Source: Oscillospiraceae bacterium MB08-C2-2 (lineage in GTDB: Bacteria > Bacillota > Clostridia > Oscillospirales > Ruminococcaceae). From it: a stretch of DNA of 64,000 bases. The position numbers were made by a program, and so were the translations under genes. Each line of letters opens with the position of its first letter. Position 1 is the stretch's first letter. The notes beneath the pieces were generated by a model. The model saw nothing but the letters and a program-made list of their open reading frames with translations. It made no database searches and was not told the DNA's origin. The stretch covers positions 952,944 to 1,016,943 of the forward strand of contig CP141729.1 of assembly GCA_035621215.1 (NCBI GenBank), read 5' to 3'. This document shows positions 42,987-50,789 of this stretch, one piece after another.

Positions 42987-43206
42987 AGTTGAACATTTCC
43001 TTGATTCTCTGTGTCAAGGTCGGCAGTACCGTTTCCCCAAACAAAGCATAAAGACCTGCCAGAAGCAGAGCGCCGATGACAACCGCCAGCAGGATTTTAA
43101 TGGCCGTATCAATGTAGCCCTCCCCGCAGTTTCCGGAAAGGGTGTTGCGGGTTCTGACTACGGCTGTGGCAGCCTTGTTCTTCAGCTTGCAAATGAGAGA
43201 TTTCAT
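42976..43206 (-). CDS. Flp-like pilin (DUF6133-type), copy 1
   Basis: 76 residues: basic leader, processing-type motif CGEGYIDTAIKILLAVVIGA, then one long hydrophobic helix and the end LTQRIKEMFNYGG. The 49-residue mature part differs by one residue from the second pilin at 47565, though codon third positions differ widely. Probably the major pilus subunit. GGAGG precedes the ATG. Confidence 0.82.
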   Translation of the reverse strand: MKSLICKLKNKAATAVVRTRNTLSGNCGEGYIDTAIKILLAVVIGALLLAGLYALFGETVLPTLTQRIKEMFNYGG

Positions 43207-43218
43207 GGATTTTCCTCC

Positions 43219-46200
43219 TTACTCGAAATGATAGGTTACGGAATACGTGATGTTGCTCTTGTTATACATGCAGTCGTGATTGGTGTAATAATAGAATTCC
43301 AGCCTTGTGTACACCCCGGCGCCAAGGCTGCGGGTGAAGGTGATGCCGTTGCTGGTGGTACCGTAGTCAAGCTGATCCCACTGACCGGTCAGCCTGTTGT
43401 ATCCACGTACCCTGCCAAAGTCAGAGCCGCTGTGACCACTTACAGGCGGCACCGTAAAGGTATATTCCGTGATGGTGGCGCCTTCGAGCCCGTTTTCCAT
43501 GATGACGGAGTCAGGACCTGTTAATACCATCCCACCGCCGCCGTTAGGGTCAGCCACAAAGAACACAATGGCAGCCCAGGGCGATTCAGCGCCTGCGGAG
43601 TCCACCGCTTTGACGCGGACCACATTTTTTCCACGGGGATAGGTCTGTGTTTCAGCATTTCGGCCCTCCCAGACAAGGGTGACAGCATCGCCATCGGGGT
43701 CGGAGCTGGTTGCCTTAATGGTGACCAGCGTTCCCGGTGCTACGCTGTTGCCGCCTGGGGTTCGGGTAATGACCGGCGCAGTCGGTGCGGAGTTTACGAT
43801 GCTGAATGTTTTGGATACCCACTCCGAATACAGCCCGGTAGTATCTTTGGCGCGAACACGAATGGTGTGCGTGCCAACGGTATAGTAGTTGTCAGCCGCC
43901 TTGTTTTCCCACTCCAGAGTGGTTGCATCGCCGTCCAAGTCAGCGGCTGTTGCGCTGATATTGACAAGGAATTTGCCGTTATTCGCTGTTCGGGTGGGGG
44001 TTGCGGTCAACGTGACCGTAGGCGCCGAGCTGGTAATGGTGAAGGACCTCTCAGCCCAAGGAGAATATGCCCCGGCAATATCCATTGCCCTGACACGGAC
44101 GATGTGAGTACCGGGGGCATAGTAGCCATCGGCCGCCTTGTTTTCCCACTCCAGCGTAGTGGCGTCGCCGTCCGCATCGGCGGCTGTGGCATTGATATTG
44201 ACGAGGAACTTGCCATCCTTGACAGTACGGGTCGGTTCAACCGCCAAGGTAACCGTGGGAGCTGCATTGGTCACGGTGAAAGTTTTCTCGGTCCAGGGAG
44301 AGTAATCCCCGGCGATATCCTTTGCCCTGACACGGATGGTGTGGGTACCCGGCGCATAGTAGCCGTCAGCCGTAGTGTCCGCATACTCCAAGGTCACCGC
44401 ATCCCCATCGGGATCTGTGGCATTGGCGGTGATATTGACAAGGAACTTGCCATCCTTGGCGGTGCGGGTAGGAACAGCATCTACCACAGGGGCATTCGGC
44501 GCCGTATTGGTTACCGTAATACTCTCCACATGGGAGGTTACACGTCCTGAACTGTCGGTGATGGAAGCGGTCAGCGTAAAAGTGCCGATGTCACGGATGA
44601 CAATTCTACCGCCGTCATTGCCCAGGATTCCTTGATACTGCCCGGTATTGCCATCCTTTTGAAGTGTCCAGACCACGGCATAGCTGCCGATATGCCGAAC
44701 ATCCCTTGCGGCAACCTCAAACTCCGTACCGTAGTGAACGGTCTGCGGCATGGTGAAAGCATACTGCACCACCGGCAGGATGCGGATGCTTTCGCTGTGG
44801 GAATAACTGCGTTTCAGATAGTCGGTCATGGCTGCGGTGAGAACATACTCGCCGTCGCCCTTAAAGGTAATCTTGCCACCCTGGGGGGTGAGGCTGCCGT
44901 CAAACGCCTCGGAGAGCGGGATGCTCTTGCCGTCCTTGCTGACGGACCACTCCACAGGCAAAACATTGTTGTTGCCATGGGTTCTGAGGTCAATGGCGGT
45001 ATCGGTGTAGGCAAAAGTGGGAAGCTCGAAGCCGATAGCCAGCACGGGAAGCACCTCGCACCTATCCTTGCTTTCGTACAGAAAGACACGGCCGGTATCA
45101 TCGGTGACTCGCGCCACCAGCTCATAGATGCCCGCTCTTTTGAAACGGATGGTACCGCCGTCATTCGAGAGCTTTCCGTCCACGTAAGTCGGCCAATCCT
45201 GAAAGCCGAAGGTGTTGTCCACCAACCATTCGACGGTGAGGCCGTCCAGCTCGGAGGCTTCGGTATTGACCACGATATCGGTGTCGGTATGGGCGTATTT
45301 TGGCAGGCCGTAGGTAAGGTCGGGCACGGGATAAACCTTGAAGCCCTGCTCATAGCGGTAACTCCTGCCGCCATCATCGATGAACTCCGCTTTCAGGATA
45401 TAGCTGCCCTTGGAGCGGAACTTCAGCTCGCCGCCGCTGTTGCCCAGCGTACCCTCCGCCGTATCGGTGAGGGATACCTCCTTGCCGTCATGCAGCAGGG
45501 ACCATTTGGCAGTATGGCTGCCGATCTCTCCGAACACCGCTTCCACCACAACCGCTTTGTCGGTATGGAAGACTTCGGGCAAGTAAAATCCCGCCGAGCC
45601 CACCGGGTAGACCGTGATGCCTACGCTACCGGCAAACACTCTGCCGGTAGCATCAGTAACGGAAGCGGTCAGCACATAGACACCTTTTTCCTTGAATCGG
45701 ATGCTGCCATGGTCGGGATCTCCTTCGATCCATGTGCCGATATCGGCGGATTCTCCGTTTCGGGTCAGGGTGTAGGTCAGCGTGAGCCCATCGGTTTCTT
45801 TTGTTTCTGTTTTTAGCTGGGCGGTTTTATCGGTATGGGAAACTGTCGGCAGAGTGAGATTCACCTCCGCTACCGGATAGACCGTGATACCATCTTTGAG
45901 AGTGACCGTTTTGCCCAGCTCATCGGTGATGGAGGCGGTGAGCGTATAGCTGCCCTTATCCTTGAACAGCACTGTGCCGCCTGCAGCGGTCAGCTCTCCG
46001 GTAAGGGCTTGCCCCATATCAATGGCAGCCCCATCTTTTTGAAGGGACCACACCACAGAATTAGAGCCGAGATTCTCCGTGGTAAGCTCCACTGGCACGC
46101 CGGTATCGGTATGGGCGGTTTCAGGCAGCGTGAATGCTGCCGTCACCACCGGATAGATGCTTACCGTCTGCTCATGGGTCACCGTGGCTCCCCGGCTGTT

Positions 46201-47163
46201 TTTCGCTGTGGCAATGAGGGTAATGCTGCCGGTCTGCGTGAATTTCACCTTGCCGCCTGCAGCGGTCAGTTCACCCGCTATCAGCCCGGAAAGCTCGGCG
46301 GGTAGTCCGTTTTTAAGAATTGTCCATGTCACGCCGCTCACATAGCGGCTTTCCGGCTTTATCTCAATTTCATCGGCGGTGTAGGCGGTTTTGGGCAATG
46401 TGAAGCTGAATTGCGGAGCGGGGATATAGGAGGAACCACCGCCGCCAGAACCGCCGCCACCGGAAGGCTTATCCTCCGGCTTGGGTGTTACGGGCGGCTT
46501 CGGAGGTTCTTCTTTTTTGATCTGTTCCTTTGCTTTCTCCGTATCCACCAGCATTTCAAAGGCTTCCGCACGGGTGACTTTACCGTCCGGCTTTACTGTA
46601 CCATCCGGGTAACCATCCACAATGCCATACTTTTTGCCTGTGCAGATACAGGATTTATCCCCATCAGCGAGTCCATCGTCATCGGAAAACCCGGTGACGC
46701 AAGGGCAGGCTACATCATGGTCGCCCTTGCCGATAGCCCTCACCAGCATTCGGATCATCTCCATGCGGGTGATTGGCTCATTCGGCAGGAACTTCGTGTC
46801 GAAATCGTCCTTTTGGATAATTCCTGCAATAATGAGCGCCTCAACATACTGTTCTGACCAGTGTCCGGCAATGTCAGTAAAGCGAATGGTGACTTCACTT
46901 TCATCCGTTTTCAGCAGTTCCATAGTCCTGGCAATCAGGGCGGCAAACTCGCCTCTTGTAATGATTGCGTCGGGGTGCGCGAGACCATCGGGATAGCCGC
47001 TGATGACACCCTTATCCGTGAGGATTTTGATAGCTTCTTCCGCCCAATGGCCTTTGGCATCCTCAAAATATCGGTTTACCGCATAGGCGCTGCCCGCAAG
47101 CAGGGCAATCACCATGCAGACCACAAGGAGGATGCTGAGAGGTCTTTTCATTTTCTCCTTCAT
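43219..47163 (-). CDS. Giant S-layer-homology surface adhesin
   Basis: 1,314 residues. Signal peptide, three SLH domains (about 30-205; RYFEDAKGHWAEEAIKIL opens the first) that bind pyruvylated wall polymer, and a Pro/Lys then Gly/Ser linker (about 210-250). About eight 85-residue beta repeats ending ...GSYTLTASITD...ITVYPV follow, then four Ig/PKD-like repeats (PTRTxxxGKFLVNIxAxAxDxDGDAxTLEW) and a unique C-terminal domain. Placed between two pilin genes, it is probably the cell-cell adhesin for mating. AGGAGG precedes the ATG. Confidence 0.9.
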   Translation of the reverse strand: MKEKMKRPLSILLVVCMVIALLAGSAYAVNRYFEDAKGHWAEEAIKILTDKGVISGYPDGLAHPDAIITRGEFAALIARTMELLKTDESEVTIRFTDIAGHWSEQYVEALIIAGIIQKDDFDTKFLPNEPITRMEMIRMLVRAIGKGDHDVACPCVTGFSDDDGLADGDKSCICTGKKYGIVDGYPDGTVKPDGKVTRAEAFEMLVDTEKAKEQIKKEEPPKPPVTPKPEDKPSGGGGSGGGGSSYIPAPQFSFTLPKTAYTADEIEIKPESRYVSGVTWTILKNGLPAELSGLIAGELTAAGGKVKFTQTGSITLIATAKNSRGATVTHEQTVSIYPVVTAAFTLPETAHTDTGVPVELTTENLGSNSVVWSLQKDGAAIDMGQALTGELTAAGGTVLFKDKGSYTLTASITDELGKTVTLKDGITVYPVAEVNLTLPTVSHTDKTAQLKTETKETDGLTLTYTLTRNGESADIGTWIEGDPDHGSIRFKEKGVYVLTASVTDATGRVFAGSVGITVYPVGSAGFYLPEVFHTDKAVVVEAVFGEIGSHTAKWSLLHDGKEVSLTDTAEGTLGNSGGELKFRSKGSYILKAEFIDDGGRSYRYEQGFKVYPVPDLTYGLPKYAHTDTDIVVNTEASELDGLTVEWLVDNTFGFQDWPTYVDGKLSNDGGTIRFKRAGIYELVARVTDDTGRVFLYESKDRCEVLPVLAIGFELPTFAYTDTAIDLRTHGNNNVLPVEWSVSKDGKSIPLSEAFDGSLTPQGGKITFKGDGEYVLTAAMTDYLKRSYSHSESIRILPVVQYAFTMPQTVHYGTEFEVAARDVRHIGSYAVVWTLQKDGNTGQYQGILGNDGGRIVIRDIGTFTLTASITDSSGRVTSHVESITVTNTAPNAPVVDAVPTRTAKDGKFLVNITANATDPDGDAVTLEYADTTADGYYAPGTHTIRVRAKDIAGDYSPWTEKTFTVTNAAPTVTLAVEPTRTVKDGKFLVNINATAADADGDATTLEWENKAADGYYAPGTHIVRVRAMDIAGAYSPWAERSFTITSSAPTVTLTATPTRTANNGKFLVNISATAADLDGDATTLEWENKAADNYYTVGTHTIRVRAKDTTGLYSEWVSKTFSIVNSAPTAPVITRTPGGNSVAPGTLVTIKATSSDPDGDAVTLVWEGRNAETQTYPRGKNVVRVKAVDSAGAESPWAAIVFFVADPNGGGGMVLTGPDSVIMENGLEGATITEYTFTVPPVSGHSGSDFGRVRGYNRLTGQWDQLDYGTTSNGITFTRSLGAGVYTRLEFYYYTNHDCMYNKSNITYSVTYHFE

Positions 47164-47173
47164 CGCCTACCTC

Positions 47174-47533
47174 CTACATCCCACCCATGACAGGCTGGCT
47201 TTGCTCCTGCTGGGGTTCGGGTGATTCCTGTTTCTGTGCGGCGGCCTGCCCCTGGGTAAGTGCCTGCTGGTAGGCGCCGATGACCGCCTTATCAAATTCC
47301 GCTTTGGCTTCTTTGGTGCAAGGGAAGCAGATATCCTTGTACTCACCGTTTCCGGCTTTATAGCTGGGCATGGAGACAAACAGCCCCTTGGAGCTGTCCA
47401 TAATCTTGATGCCCCGCACGGCAAAATCGCCGTAGATGTTAACCGAGGCGGTGGCCTTGCAGCTTCCCTCCGGGCGGATGGAATGGATTTTCACATCGTA
47501 CTTGGGGACAGCCGGTGTTGTATTCTTAGGCAT
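47174..47533 (-). CDS. spoVG: SpoVG-family protein, tail-bearing
   Basis: 119 residues. The SpoVG fold covers residues about 10-95 (KYDVKIHSIRPEGSCKATAS, FAVRGIKIMDSSKGLFVSMP), a family of nucleic-acid-binding regulators in Firmicutes. A Gln/Glu-rich extension ends QQEQSQPVMGGM, a shared tail. The chromosomal SpoVG lacks such an extension as a rule. It lies just upstream of the adhesin gene. Confidence 0.85.
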   Translation of the reverse strand: MPKNTTPAVPKYDVKIHSIRPEGSCKATASVNIYGDFAVRGIKIMDSSKGLFVSMPSYKAGNGEYKDICFPCTKEAKAEFDKAVIGAYQQALTQGQAAAQKQESPEPQQEQSQPVMGGM

Positions 47534-47564
47534 GGTTTTTCCTCCTTCTTAAAATTGCCGTTTC

Positions 47565-47828
47565 TTAACCGGCGTAGTTGAACATCTCCTTGATTCTCTG
47601 CGTCAGAGTCGGCAGCACGGTTTCGCCAAACAGTGCGTAGAGCCCTGCAAGGAGCAGGGCGCCGATGACAACGGCCAGCAGGATTTTAATGGCTGTGTCG
47701 ATGTAGCCCTCCCCGGCACTCTCAGAGAGAATGCGCCTGCCGCGGAATGCAAGTCTGACGGCGGTGTCCTTTGCCGCCGTTAGCTTATGAGAAACCGCAG
47801 CTTTTACTTTTTTGATAACATGAACCAT
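47565..47828 (-). CDS. Flp-like pilin (DUF6133-type), copy 2
   Basis: 87 residues: basic leader MVHVIKKVKAAVSHKLTAAK, then SAGEGYIDTAIKILLAVVIG and the same mature helix and C-terminus as copy 1. Leaders of the two copies differ, mature parts are nearly identical. GGAGG precedes the start at 47828. Located upstream of spoVG and the adhesin gene. Confidence 0.82.
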   Translation of the reverse strand: MVHVIKKVKAAVSHKLTAAKDTAVRLAFRGRRILSESAGEGYIDTAIKILLAVVIGALLLAGLYALFGETVLPTLTQRIKEMFNYAG

Positions 47829-47865
47829 ATTGTTTTCCTCCGTTCTATTGATGGGGCATAAGAAA

Positions 47866-47884
47866 AGACAGCCCAAAGCTGCCT
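47866..47884 (-). terminator. Short hairpin before pilin copy 2
   Basis: AGACAGC and GCTGCCT arms with one G-T pair; the minus strand continues TTTCTT. Weak terminator-like element overlapping the YodL stop codon. Confidence 0.4.
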
Positions 47885-48437
47885 ACATACTCATGCCCAT
47901 GGTTTGGGTCTGCTCCGGTGACTCGAAGCTGATTTTCTGGAATCCGAAACGGTCGCAGTAGTGGTACTTGCTGCCCTGTGCATCGTAAAGCTCCACCACG
48001 TCCGACATGGAAAGGGAATGCCCGTTATATCCGGGCGGGTGATTTACATTGCACCTTGCATAGATGGCTTCGAGGTCGTTGGTATCAAGCTGTCCATCAT
48101 AGGCGACACGGTAAGCCTCAGGAGACGGCTCTCCGAACTGCCGCACCATTTCCTCATAAGGAATAAACTTCATGTGGATATCTACATCGGGCTTGAGCTG
48201 CCAGATGCGGACATTTTTCAACGGAGCAGCAGTTTCGATACCGCCCAGCCGTTCCCCGGCAAGAAGCCGCTCCATCACGCCATCCGTCCACTGAGGCGTT
48301 AGGGAACGGCTTTTAAGCCATTCAGACAGCTTGTCGTTTTGGAAGATACGATCCACCACTGCTTTTTCTTTTTCTGTATAACCGGCCGGGTTTCCATAAT
48401 AGGAAATGAGGCCGTTTTTCAGGGAAATCCCCGGCAT
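47883..48437 (-). CDS. YodL-domain protein, tail-bearing
   Basis: 184 residues. VRIWQLKPDVDIHMKFIPYE through SMSDVVELYDAQGSKYHYCD is a YodL-like domain, common in Firmicutes ICE proteins, sometimes joined to antirestriction or primase modules; function unknown. It ends SPEQTQTMGMSM, the cleanest shared tail. Start at 48437 with GGGAGGTG upstream. Confidence 0.78.
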   Translation of the reverse strand: MPGISLKNGLISYYGNPAGYTEKEKAVVDRIFQNDKLSEWLKSRSLTPQWTDGVMERLLAGERLGGIETAAPLKNVRIWQLKPDVDIHMKFIPYEEMVRQFGEPSPEAYRVAYDGQLDTNDLEAIYARCNVNHPPGYNGHSLSMSDVVELYDAQGSKYHYCDRFGFQKISFESPEQTQTMGMSM

Positions 48438-48478
48438 ATTCTCACCTCCCAAGCGGTATTTCGGAGAGCGAATACGGG

Positions 48479-49051
48479 TTATTTGCCATAGATGATGCTT
48501 TCCTGCATAATCAGTTCATCCAGTGCCGCAAGGCAGATGCCGCTTTGAGCCAGTATCGAAAGAATGCAGGGAGGCACATCGCCTAAGTCCTGCTGGATGT
48601 CCGCCTCCACCACCGTGATTTCGCCGCTGTCCCCATCGGTATAGGCTTCCAGCTTGGCGCCTTTGGAAATGCCCGCTTCCTCCAGCAGATAGTCGGGAAT
48701 ATGGATGCTCTGGCTCTCGTCCAGCAGATCATGGCAGAGGGAGCAGTTAGCCACCCACTCGGCGGGATTGTTACCGCAGCCGCATTCCGCACCAGCTTCA
48801 GGATTTTCATCGCCGCAGTTATTGCAGAGACCGCAGGCTTTGGCGAGATGGATCGTCATATCGCTTACCAGCTCACTGAGTGCGGTGATAACACGGATAA
48901 GCTCCAGCACCGTCATCTTACCCTTGTGGATAACGCATACACCATCGGCGGCCATCACCGCAAGGGTTTCGGCATCGGTAAACCCGCACCGCTGCTGAAT
49001 AACAAGAGGGATTTGCAGGGTCTGCTCGGTTTTCTTCTGATGATTTTTCAT
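48479..49051 (-). CDS. Cys-rich protein with AbrB-like segment
   Basis: 190 residues. A helical N-terminus precedes a cluster of cysteines (CGLCNNCGDENPEAGAECGC, then CSLCHDLL) that could bind zinc. IHIPDYLLEEAGISKGAKLE resembles a SpoVT/AbrB swapped-hairpin DNA-binding domain. The role is probably regulatory. GGAGG precedes the ATG. No Met-rich tail. Confidence 0.6.
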   Translation of the reverse strand: MKNHQKKTEQTLQIPLVIQQRCGFTDAETLAVMAADGVCVIHKGKMTVLELIRVITALSELVSDMTIHLAKACGLCNNCGDENPEAGAECGCGNNPAEWVANCSLCHDLLDESQSIHIPDYLLEEAGISKGAKLEAYTDGDSGEITVVEADIQQDLGDVPPCILSILAQSGICLAALDELIMQESIIYGK

Positions 49052-49114
49052 GGTCTGTTCCTCCTTAAAATGTTTGCCTCATGATATGGGGCGAATTTTG
49101 TTTTCTGCTTCCAG

Positions 49115-49945
49115 TCAGAGTTCAATCCCTCCGTCATCAAATAAGTTAAGCTGTGAAGGAGCCTCCCTCGTCCGTTCTCGCATATCGTAGTTGGCAATGA
49201 GGATTTCAGGGAACTGCGCCCCATTGTCATACCGTTGCTTGATGTTGTTGATTCGGGTATAGGAGTCGATTTGAATGCCCGGCGTATCATATAGCTCCCG
49301 GATAAATTCGCAGTCATTGTAGGACAGCAGGAATTTGCCCTCAATCCGCAGCAGTGCGTCCCGCAGGCGGATATGGTCTTTTTCTGTAAAGCCATCCTCG
49401 CCTACGTTCTTGTAGTAGTTCTCTGTTTCAAAGTACGGCGGGTCGCAGTAGAAGAAACTAACGGGTCGGTCATACTGCCCAATCAGCTTCTCAAAGTCCT
49501 TGTTTTCAACGACCACTTTGGCAAGCCGCCTGTGGGCCTGCTCAATCAGCGGAAAATTGGACCGAATATCATGTGGCTGGCTGCCGTAGCTCGTCAGCCC
49601 CGATGCGTAGCTGTAGCGGATGAGCTGATAAAACCAAGCGGCTTTCTGCACATCCGAGGCAGGGCTGTCACGGGCAAGGGTGTTTTTTACAAGGTCAAAA
49701 TCTGCACGGGCATTGAGAACATAGCGCAGTACGTCCATGAGTTCCTCTGGCTTATCCCGCACACAACGGTAAAGATTGACCAATAACCCATTAAAATCGT
49801 TGTACACCTCAAAGTCATTGCCAGGGAACTTATGAAAAAGAATCCAGCCGCCCCCGCCGAATACCTCGATGTATCTTTCATAGTAGAGGGGAAACAGAGT
49901 GACGATCAGCTCACGCAGGGATTTCTTGCCGCCGATCCAAGACAT
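49115..49945 (-). CDS. D12-class N6-adenine DNA methyltransferase (Dam-like)
   Basis: 276 residues. WIGGKKSLRELIVTLFPLYY and YIEVFGGGGWILFHK carry the SAM-binding motif, and SFFYCDPPYFE is the catalytic DPPY of D12 methylases, close to GATC-type enzymes. A solitary methylase with no nuclease beside it, likely to protect transferred DNA. The ribosome binding site is weak: the nearest GGAGG is about 20 bases upstream. Confidence 0.88.
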   Translation of the reverse strand: MSWIGGKKSLRELIVTLFPLYYERYIEVFGGGGWILFHKFPGNDFEVYNDFNGLLVNLYRCVRDKPEELMDVLRYVLNARADFDLVKNTLARDSPASDVQKAAWFYQLIRYSYASGLTSYGSQPHDIRSNFPLIEQAHRRLAKVVVENKDFEKLIGQYDRPVSFFYCDPPYFETENYYKNVGEDGFTEKDHIRLRDALLRIEGKFLLSYNDCEFIRELYDTPGIQIDSYTRINNIKQRYDNGAQFPEILIANYDMRERTREAPSQLNLFDDGGIEL

Positions 49946-49953
49946 AAAGCTGT

Positions 49954-50286
49954 TCAGGAGTCATCACCTCCCTCCAGCGGCAGGCGTATCTGCGTATCGT
50001 CAAACGCCGTGAGGGAACGCTTGAGTCCTGTGATGGCGGCGCTGATTCCGCTGATACGGCTTTTCATATGCCGGATGGTCAGGCGCACTTCAGCCTCAGT
50101 CTTTGCGTAGAAATAGCCGCTTTGATCGCTGGCAATGGGGATACCCTCACGGCGCAGGGCATTAACAAGGTCACGCAGTTCCTTGCCTGAAACGTGGAAT
50201 GTGTATTCCATCATTTTGCTTGTGACGGCATTTTCAGCGCCGTGATGATAATGGTGCAGATACTCCGCAAGCTGCTCCTTGAGCAT
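49954..50286 (-). CDS. Small winged-helix-like ICE protein
   Basis: 110 residues. YHHGAENAVTSKMMEYTFHV, then ELRDLVNALRREGIPIASDQ, is a winged-helix pattern typical of small phage/ICE replication or regulatory proteins. The C-terminus is basic then acidic. Coupled to the methylase gene downstream. Confidence 0.65.
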   Translation of the reverse strand: MLKEQLAEYLHHYHHGAENAVTSKMMEYTFHVSGKELRDLVNALRREGIPIASDQSGYFYAKTEAEVRLTIRHMKSRISGISAAITGLKRSLTAFDDTQIRLPLEGGDDS

Positions 50287-50341
50287 CGCTGCCTCCTTTC
50301 CGGCTGTTTCCCCGGAAAGGAAGTCAAGGCAAAAAGGGCAT

Positions 50342-50381
50342 AAAAAAACAGGGCCGCCTCCTGTCGGGGAAACGGCCTTGT
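50342..50381 (-). terminator. Terminator in the early ICE operon
   Basis: ACA-g-GGCCG and CGGCC-t-TGT arms; the minus strand continues TTTTTTT. A strong terminator between the 50425 and 49954 genes. Confidence 0.78.
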
Positions 50382-50424
50382 TTCTATATTGGGGTCTAAA
50401 AAAGCACAGACATCATTGCCTGTG

Positions 50425-50712
50425 CTACTTGATTACGCCAAGCTCCCTTAAAACTGTCACACAGTCCTTGGCGCCCTGGATGTACATATGCTGACTGTAT
50501 TCACCTAATAAAAGCTGCATGGCTTCAAAGTATGAGTCTGCGATCTGTTTCAGCTCATCATCGTATTTGGGATGATCCTTTAACAGTATTGATGCCTCCA
50601 GTTGTTGTTTCATAGCATCTCGGACATCGGCGTTGGATTCCGCGAGTTCTACAAAGGCTGCGTCAAGGCGTTCATCCAGCGCAGTTTGCAGGGATTCTTT
50701 CCATAGCTCCAT
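50425..50712 (-). CDS. DUF6809-like helical protein
   Basis: 95 residues, all helical (MELWKESLQTALDERLDAAF...). Matches the size and opening of DUF6809 proteins on Clostridia ICEs; role unknown. Start at 50712 with AGGAGGTG eight bases upstream. Confidence 0.65.
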   Translation of the reverse strand: MELWKESLQTALDERLDAAFVELAESNADVRDAMKQQLEASILLKDHPKYDDELKQIADSYFEAMQLLLGEYSQHMYIQGAKDCVTVLRELGVIK

Positions 50713-50789
50713 CCTGCTCACCTCCTTCAAGCACAACACAATGCCACAGTTTTCATAAAAAAGCTATACAAATGTCGACAAAGATTCTG

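Noticed and set aside
43867-46305. Large plus-strand frames opposite the SLH adhesin
   Set aside because: The repeated structure of the adhesin creates repeated open antisense frames. There is no ribosome binding site and no recognisable family.
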